In this document: positions 58,970 to 64,000 of the stretch, in pieces
How positions within the stretch are numbered: the first letter of the stretch is position 1
Layout of the letters: each line of letters opens with the position of its first letter
Source: Castellaniella sp049673105
GTDB taxonomy: Bacteria; Pseudomonadota; Gammaproteobacteria; Burkholderiales; Burkholderiaceae_B
Length of the DNA: 64,000 nucleotides
Direction of reading: 5' to 3'
Assembly: GCF_049673105.1 (NCBI RefSeq)
Contig: NZ_JBATXG010000017.1
Span: 13,901-77,900 of the forward strand
The notes under the pieces: model-generated
What the model was told of the DNA's origin: nothing
The model's input: the letters and a program-made list of their open reading frames with translations, nothing else
The model's database searches: none
Translations under genes and position numbers: made by a program

Positions 58970-60208
58970 TCAGGGCTTGGTCAGGGCCTGCGCAAAATCG
59001 TCGATTAGATTGGCTTCTTCTTCGATCCCGACGGAGATGCGCAGGAAATTATCCGGGATCCCCATCAGGGCGCGGCGTTCGGCGCCCATTTCATAGTAGA
59101 TGGTATGGGCCGCTGGCAGCACCAGCGTGCGGTTATCGCCCAGGTGTGTTGCCAGCGCCACGACGCGCAGCCGGTTCAGGATGGCGAAGACATCGGCGTG
59201 GTCCTTCAGCACGACGCCCAGCAGCCCGCCGTACTGTCCGCCGAAGAATTCCGTCGCGCGCCGGTGCTGCGGATGATGGTTCAGGCCCGGATACTGCACC
59301 CGTTCTACCAGGGGGTGTTCGTTCAGGAATCGGGCCAGGGCCAGAGCATTGCTGCAGATGCGGTCCATGCGCAGGGCGAGGGTCTCGGCGCCGGCTGCCA
59401 GGCGATGCGCGACGTCGGAAGACAGGGTGCCGCCCATATCGCGCAGGCCTTTTTTCTTGATCTGCAGCAGGCCCCAGGTGTGGGAATCATCCTTGCGGTA
59501 CTGCGGGTAGATGTGGGGGAAGTCGGCCCAGTCGTACAGCCCCGTTTGGGTCACGGCGCCGCCCAGGGCATTGCCGTGGCCGCCCAGATGCTTGGACAGG
59601 GAATTGACCACCAGCGAGGCGCCGAAATCGCGCCCCGGACGCAGGTAGGGAGAAGACAGGGTGCTGTCGACGACGTAGACCAGCTTGTACGTCTGGCATA
59701 GATCGCCGATGGCGGCCAGGTCGGCGACCTGGGTGCCGGGGTTGGCGATGGTTTCCACGAATACCATACGGGTGTTGGGACGCAGGGCGTCTTGCACCTG
59801 GGAGACGTCCGTGGCATCGACCAGCGTCAATTCGACGCCGAAATTTTCCAGCGTCATCAGCAGGCTGTTGGTGTTGCCGAAGATGTATTTGCTGGCGATC
59901 AGGTGGTCGCCGTGGCGCAGCAGCGCGAAGAACACGGCGTTCAGAGCCGCCATGCCGGTGGCAAAGCTGACCGTGCCGATGCCTTGCTCCATGGCCGTGA
60001 CCTGTTCTTCCAGGGCGGCGGTGGTCGGCGTGCCCGTGCGTCCGTAGGTATAGCCTTTCTTGCGGTTCTGGAAGACCGCCGCCAGGTCGTGCGCGTCGTG
60101 GTAGGTATATTCCGTCGAGGGGTGGACGGCGGCGTGCACCGCGCCGTGTTCGGAATCGGCACGGTGGCCGTAGTGGACGATCTGGGTCGTGAAGCCGGTA
60201 TTGGACAT
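58970..60208 (-). CDS. Cys/Met-metabolism PLP enzyme (cystathionine gamma-synthase family)
   Basis: A 412-residue fold-type I PLP enzyme with the lysine in VVNSLSKHLGGHGNALGG, YGRTGTPTTAALE (phosphate-binding) and FATGMAALNAV. Members include O-acetyl/O-succinylhomoserine sulfhydrylase and cystathionine gamma-synthase or lyase; the exact reaction is not certain. It should act in methionine or cysteine synthesis. No neighbour resolves this. Confidence 0.87.
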   Translation of the reverse strand: MSNTGFTTQIVHYGHRADSEHGAVHAAVHPSTEYTYHDAHDLAAVFQNRKKGYTYGRTGTPTTAALEEQVTAMEQGIGTVSFATGMAALNAVFFALLRHGDHLIASKYIFGNTNSLLMTLENFGVELTLVDATDVSQVQDALRPNTRMVFVETIANPGTQVADLAAIGDLCQTYKLVYVVDSTLSSPYLRPGRDFGASLVVNSLSKHLGGHGNALGGAVTQTGLYDWADFPHIYPQYRKDDSHTWGLLQIKKKGLRDMGGTLSSDVAHRLAAGAETLALRMDRICSNALALARFLNEHPLVERVQYPGLNHHPQHRRATEFFGGQYGGLLGVVLKDHADVFAILNRLRVVALATHLGDNRTLVLPAAHTIYYEMGAERRALMGIPDNFLRISVGIEEEANLIDDFAQALTKP

Positions 60209-60243
60209 GGTGGCGTGGGAGAGACGGAAAAGGGGCTGTAGGA

Positions 60244-61002
60244 TTATGCGCCGACTGGCAGCAGGCGCTGGCGGACGGTCTCGTACAGGCAGACGGCGCT
60301 GGCAACGCTGACGTTCAGGCTTTCGACCGATCCCTGCATGGGGATGGACACGAGCTCGTCGCAGGTTTCGCGGGTCAGGCGACGCATGCCTTCGCCTTCG
60401 GCGCCCATGACCCAGGCCATGGGGCGGCGGGCATCGACCTGATGCATGCTGTGCGTGGCGGTGTCATCCGTGCCTACCAGCCAGACGTCGCGTTCGCGCA
60501 GGGCGCGCAGGGTGCGGGCCAGATTGGTGACCATCAGGTAGGGGACGGTATCCGCGCCGCCGCAGGCGACGCGCTGCACCGTCGTGTTCAGGCCGACGGC
60601 CCGGTCCTTGGGCGCGATCACGGCGTGCACCCCGGCGGCATCCGCTGTGCGCAGGCAAGCGCCCAGATTGTGGGGGTCGGTGACGCCGTCCAGGACCAGC
60701 AGCAAGGCGGATTCCCCACGGTCCTCCAGTTCGTCCAGCACTTCGTCGACGGAAATGGCTAGCGGTCGGGCCTGAGCCAAGGCGACGATGCCCTGATGAC
60801 GCACACCGCGCGCCAGGCCGTCCAGGCGCTGGGCATCGGCGGCATGCCAGCGCACGTCGGCGGATTCCAGTTGCTGGATGCAGCGCTGCATGCGGGCATC
60901 CTGGCGGCTGGTGTCCAGATAGACGTCGCGGATCGAATCGGGGGCGTGGCGCAGCCGCGCTTGCACGGCGTGGAACCCGGCCAAAATCTGTTGGGATGAC
61001 AT
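60244..61002 (-). CDS. rlmB: 23S rRNA (guanosine-2'-O-) methyltransferase RlmB
   Basis: A 252-residue SPOUT methyltransferase modifying G2251 of 23S rRNA. DGVTDPHNLGACLRTADAAG, PMAWVMGAEGEGMRRL and SVESLNVSVASA form the trefoil-knot cofactor site. The start at 61002 has AGGAAG upstream. It follows rnr on the same strand, a conserved pairing. Confidence 0.94.
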   Translation of the reverse strand: MSSQQILAGFHAVQARLRHAPDSIRDVYLDTSRQDARMQRCIQQLESADVRWHAADAQRLDGLARGVRHQGIVALAQARPLAISVDEVLDELEDRGESALLLVLDGVTDPHNLGACLRTADAAGVHAVIAPKDRAVGLNTTVQRVACGGADTVPYLMVTNLARTLRALRERDVWLVGTDDTATHSMHQVDARRPMAWVMGAEGEGMRRLTRETCDELVSIPMQGSVESLNVSVASAVCLYETVRQRLLPVGA

Positions 61003-61027
61003 GGTCTTCCTGAAGCACGGTGAAGGG

Positions 61028-61050
61028 GACCCGCGCCAAAGGCGCGGGTC
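61028..61050 (-). terminator. Hairpin between rnr and rlmB
   Basis: A perfect 10-bp stem GACCCGCGCC / GGCGCGGGTC with AAA loop, without T tract. It may limit readthrough from rnr to rlmB. Confidence 0.5.
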
Positions 61051-61091
61051 ATGCCCGTCATTGTAGTGCGGGTGCTGCGGGGTATACCGTA

Positions 61092-63488
61092 TCAGCTGCG
61101 TCGTTTGCGCGGGGTGTCCTGGCGCGCGGCGCGCTTGGCCTCGGCGCGACGCTGATGGGCGGTGGTGCCGCGCAATGCCGCAGGCTTGGCGCCGGCGGCC
61201 TTTTTGTAGGGCCGTGATGCGCCGGTGCGCGAATCGCCGTCGATTTCGGCCTGCAGGGATTTGAAGTCTTCCCCCCGCACCGGGCGGAAATCGATGCGGC
61301 GGGCTTCCAGATCCACGCGGGACACCTGCACCTGCAGGGCGTCGCCCAACTGGTAGCGGAAGCCCGAACGTTCGCCGCGCAGTTCGTTCAGGGCCTCGTT
61401 GTACTGGAAGTAGTCGCCACCCAGTTCGGAGATGTGCACCAGGCCTTCCACGTACAGCGTTTCCAGCGTGACGAACACCCCGAAGCTGGTGACGCCGGTG
61501 ATGCGGCCACTGAAGACTTCGCCGACGTGTTCGCGCACGAACCAGCATTTCAGCCAGGCCTGGACATCGCGGGAGGCATCGTCGGCGCGGCGTTCCCGGG
61601 CCGACAGCAAGGCGCCCAACGAGTCCCAGGCGTCCTGTTCGCGGATTTTGGCCGGCAGGGCGGGATTGGCGGGCTCGCCTGGCAGGACGGGTGGCAGGTA
61701 ACGCTGTTTGTGCAGAATGCCGCGGATGACGCGATGCACCAGCAGATCCGGGTAGCGCCGGATAGGCGATGTGAAATGCGCGTAGTGTTCGTAGGACAGG
61801 CCGAAGTGGCCGGTCTGTTCGGGGCTGTAGATGGCCTGCTGCATGGAGCGCAGGCACAGGGTCTGGATAGTTTCGAAATCCGGCCTGGCGCGGCTTTCCT
61901 GAATCAGTTTGGCGTAATCGCTGGTTTGCGGATCATCGCCCCCGCCCAGGCTCAGGCCCATGAGACGCAGGGTTTCACGCAGCGCCTGCAGCTTTTCGGG
62001 CGTGGGGCCGTCATGCACGCGAAACAGCGCCTGGCGTTTGTTGCGCACGATGAAATCGGCGGCGCAGGTGTTGGCGGCCAGCATGCATTCTTCGATGAGC
62101 TTGTGGGCGTCGTTGCGGGTGTAGGGCTCGATCTTTTCGATGCGCCCCAGCGGGTTGCAGACGATGCGCGTTTCTACGGTGTCGAAATCGATGGCGCCGC
62201 GCGCCTGGCGAGCCTTGGCAAAGGCCTGGAACAGTTCGTAGGCCGTCTGCACGTGCGGGTACAGATCCCCCAGGTTTTGCGCCGCCGGGCCTTTGGGTTG
62301 CTGCAGCGCAGCCCAGATGTCGGTGTAAGTCGTGCGAGCATGCGAATGGATGACGGCTTCGTAGAACTGATAGGCCGCCACGGTGCCGGCTTTGGCGCCG
62401 CCTGCCGGGATCACCATGTCGCAGACCATCACCAGCCGGTCTGCATCCGGATTCAGCGAGCAGATACCGTTGGACAGGGCTTCGGGCAGCATGGGGATCA
62501 CGCGGCGCGGGAAGTACACGCTGGTGCCGCGATCCAGGGCATCGTCGTCCAGGGCGGAGCCTGGCTGCACATAGTGACTGACGTCGGCGATGGCCACCAG
62601 CAGTCGCCAACCGGGACGGGCGCGCTTGGCCGTACCCAGATCCGCGTCCATGCAGAACACGGCGTCGTCGAAATCGCGGGCGTCCTCGCCGTCGATGGTG
62701 ATGAAGGGTACGTCGCGCAGGTCGACGCGCCCGGCGTATTCGCCTTCGCGCACATGGTCTGGGATGGATTCGAGCTGCCGCAGCGTGGCTTTGGAAAAAT
62801 CCACCGGCACGTCGAATTTGCGCACGGCGATTTCGATTTCCATGCCGGGGTCATCGATTTCACCCAGGACTTCGGTGACGCGGCCCTGCGGCTGGATGTG
62901 GCTGGCCGGCTGGCGCAGGATCTGCACCGTGACGACCTGGCCGGGTTCGGCGCCGCCCGTGTCCTGGGCGGAAATCAGAATGTCGTGCTTGATGCGCTGA
63001 TCTTCGGGGGCGACGACGAAGGCGCCATGTTCTTTCAGGAACCGGCCCACCAGTTTGACGGTGCGGCGTTCCAGGACCTCGACGATGGCGCCTTCGGGAC
63101 GTCCACGGTATTCGCCGCTGAGCCTGACCCGTACGCGGTCGCCGTGCAGGATCTTGGCCATTTCATGAGTGGACAGGTACAGGTCGCGGCTGCCGTCATC
63201 CGGAATGAGAAAACCGTAGCCATCGCGATGCCCCTGGACGGTGCCGGTGATGAAATCCGTGTTGTTGCATATTTGCAACCTTCCCTGGGCGTTGAAGCGC
63301 ACCTGCCCGTCGCGTTCCATGGCCTTGACGCGGCGGATGAAACCTGTGGACAGGGGAATGGAGGCGTGGGTGGTATCGGCCAGGGCTTCCAGCGACAGCG
63401 GCTTGTTCGCGTGACGCAGGGCATCCAGCAGCTGTTCGCGGCTGGGGACTTTAGGGTCGAAATCAGAGGGCAGGTCCGTGGCGGGCAT
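61092..63488 (-). CDS. rnr: Ribonuclease R
   Basis: A 798-residue 3'-5' exoribonuclease that degrades structured RNA. Domains in order: N-terminal helix-turn-helix and cold-shock domains (about 1-240), catalytic RNB domain with ITIDGEDARDFDDAVFC, an S1 domain (GRITGVTSFGVFVTLETLYVE, shortened core GVTSFGVFV) and a Lys/Arg-rich tail. The start at 63488 (MPATDLPSDF) is family-like; the frame stays open upstream through the tRNA-Leu locus, but that is spurious. Confidence 0.94.
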   Translation of the reverse strand: MPATDLPSDFDPKVPSREQLLDALRHANKPLSLEALADTTHASIPLSTGFIRRVKAMERDGQVRFNAQGRLQICNNTDFITGTVQGHRDGYGFLIPDDGSRDLYLSTHEMAKILHGDRVRVRLSGEYRGRPEGAIVEVLERRTVKLVGRFLKEHGAFVVAPEDQRIKHDILISAQDTGGAEPGQVVTVQILRQPASHIQPQGRVTEVLGEIDDPGMEIEIAVRKFDVPVDFSKATLRQLESIPDHVREGEYAGRVDLRDVPFITIDGEDARDFDDAVFCMDADLGTAKRARPGWRLLVAIADVSHYVQPGSALDDDALDRGTSVYFPRRVIPMLPEALSNGICSLNPDADRLVMVCDMVIPAGGAKAGTVAAYQFYEAVIHSHARTTYTDIWAALQQPKGPAAQNLGDLYPHVQTAYELFQAFAKARQARGAIDFDTVETRIVCNPLGRIEKIEPYTRNDAHKLIEECMLAANTCAADFIVRNKRQALFRVHDGPTPEKLQALRETLRLMGLSLGGGDDPQTSDYAKLIQESRARPDFETIQTLCLRSMQQAIYSPEQTGHFGLSYEHYAHFTSPIRRYPDLLVHRVIRGILHKQRYLPPVLPGEPANPALPAKIREQDAWDSLGALLSARERRADDASRDVQAWLKCWFVREHVGEVFSGRITGVTSFGVFVTLETLYVEGLVHISELGGDYFQYNEALNELRGERSGFRYQLGDALQVQVSRVDLEARRIDFRPVRGEDFKSLQAEIDGDSRTGASRPYKKAAGAKPAALRGTTAHQRRAEAKRAARQDTPRKRRS

Positions 63489-63642
63489 GAGAGAACCGTC
63501 GTGGTTATTGTCGTTGTTGGTTCGTTTTTTCAAAGGCTGTTTGCATCCCAAAAAAATGTATTGTATAGTTCTGACTTCGCTGAAACGCAGCAGTAAAAAT
63601 GCAGTGTTTTCAACGAAAGCAATAGCATACACGTTATGCCGT

Positions 63643-63727
63643 GCCCAGGTGGCGGAATTGGTAGACGCGCATGGTTCAGGTCCATGTGCCGCAAGGTGTG
63701 GAGGTTCGAGTCCTCTCCTGGGCACCA
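63643..63727 (+). tRNA. tRNA-Leu (CAG)
   Basis: An 85-nt class II tRNA from GCCCAGG to encoded CCA; anticodon loop TTCAGGT gives CAG, with a long variable arm TGCCGCAAGGTGT. It is divergent from rnr. Confidence 0.95.
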
Positions 63728-63782
63728 CTTCTTAGTTTTAAGAAGTCCAATTCAGTACGATGTCCTCTGACATCAAAAAGCG

Positions 63783-63817
63783 AAACCCGCATAGACATTG
63801 AGTCTTGCGGGTTTTTT
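63783..63817 (+). terminator. Terminator of tRNA-Leu
   Basis: AAACCCGC / GCGGGTTT encloses a nested AGAC-ATTGA-GTCT hairpin and ends in six T. Confidence 0.8.
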
Positions 63818-63874
63818 GCGTTCAGCGGGTCGGGTGTTGGCTTATGTATTGTCCAGCAGCGCTGGACGATCTTC

Positions 63875-64000
63875 GGCTCTACCCCATTAACGGGGGATGG
63901 GCATCCATCAGACACGGTTGATGACACCGTTCCAGCCGCATTGAGCCAAGACCCTCATGCGGTAATTCTCAAAGTTTCTGAAGCCGTAGGCCCTACGCGA
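63875..64000 (-). mobile_element. End of an ISL3-like insertion sequence, cut by the window
   Basis: On the minus strand the last 30 codons of a transposase (63908-64000) read AYGFRNFENYRMRVLAQCG to the stop, as at the C-terminus of ISL3-family (IS1001-like) transposases. The element edge is probably GGCTCT at 63875, an ISL3-type inverted-repeat start. The rest lies beyond the window. It inserted 60 bp after the tRNA-Leu terminator. Confidence 0.65.

Noticed and set aside
61003..61857. An N-terminal extension of rlmB into rnr
   Set aside because: The extension lies in a shadow frame of rnr; RlmB family start and a ribosome binding site are at 61002.
61434..63596. A 720-codon open frame on the plus strand opposite rnr
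   Set aside because: It is antisense to the well-supported RNase R gene, its composition is typical of GC-rich shadow frames, and it has no recognisable domain.
63478..63735. A plus-strand frame across tRNA-Leu
   Set aside because: Contains the usual mistranslated-tRNA string VAELVDAHGSGPCAARCGGS.

Overview
The window looks like chromosome from a denitrifying, facultatively anaerobic betaproteobacterium, most likely Alcaligenaceae (Bordetella/Achromobacter/Castellaniella relatives). This rests on the high GC content, the cco-ccoG-fnr block, the ectR-ectABCD operon, the purB/mnmA and rnr/rlmB neighbourhoods and general protein resemblance. The genus is an inference. Nearly all of the sequence is ordinary, densely packed chromosome. 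The clearest accessory stretch is an IS scar plus an arsenic operon (about 43.2-46.9 kb). An insertion-sequence end lies at the right edge.

Layout. 0-4.3 kb: a sodium/solute symporter with a small partner, queF (queuosine) and aceA (glyoxylate shunt). 4.3-13.4 kb: a low-oxygen respiration block. It holds a membrane-only CcoI-like protein, ccoS, ccoNOQP, ccoG, a short ccoH, the oxygen sensor fnr, and a copper nitrite reductase with an extra N-terminal cupredoxin domain. Two FNR boxes sit at identical distances from their -10 elements. 13.5-22.2 kb: catalase, then osmoprotection. The ectR-ectABCD operon makes ectoine and hydroxyectoine, and the convergent ehuBCDA operon imports them. Each has a palindrome placed in its promoter. 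22.3-30 kb: a DAHP synthase behind a PheL-like Phe/Tyr leader peptide and attenuator, a D-lactate dehydrogenase-like gene with glcDEF (glycolate oxidation), and mnmA. 30-43 kb: housekeeping and miscellaneous enzymes (GST, purB, tRNA-Lys, a T4 endonuclease V-like glycosylase, a CocE-type hydrolase, ghrA, an ADP-ribosylglycohydrolase relative, acetoacetyl-CoA synthetase, an M14 peptidase, a diguanylate cyclase). A candidate small RNA lies in this section.

43-51.5 kb: tRNA-Met, an IS3-family remnant, arsR-arsC-acr3-arsH, small membrane proteins, then a metal-handling set (free HMA domain, P1B-ATPase with a CPG motif, Crp/Fnr regulator) and a cold-shock gene. 51.5-64 kb: a glutamate-synthase-like FMN protein, DUF3293 and tag, a HerA-like ATPase, selD with mnmH (selenouridine in tRNA), tRNA-Val, an HU gene, a Cys/Met-metabolism PLP enzyme, rlmB, rnr, tRNA-Leu and the end of an ISL3-like element.

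No CRISPR array, prophage or large unknown defence-type system is visible. The most interesting signals are small: the aromatic attenuator, the candidate sRNA, the ATPase-less CcoI relative with a possibly leaderless FNR-driven mRNA, the ect and ehu promoter palindromes, the three-domain NirK, and a dispersed hairpin repeat present in two inverted copies.
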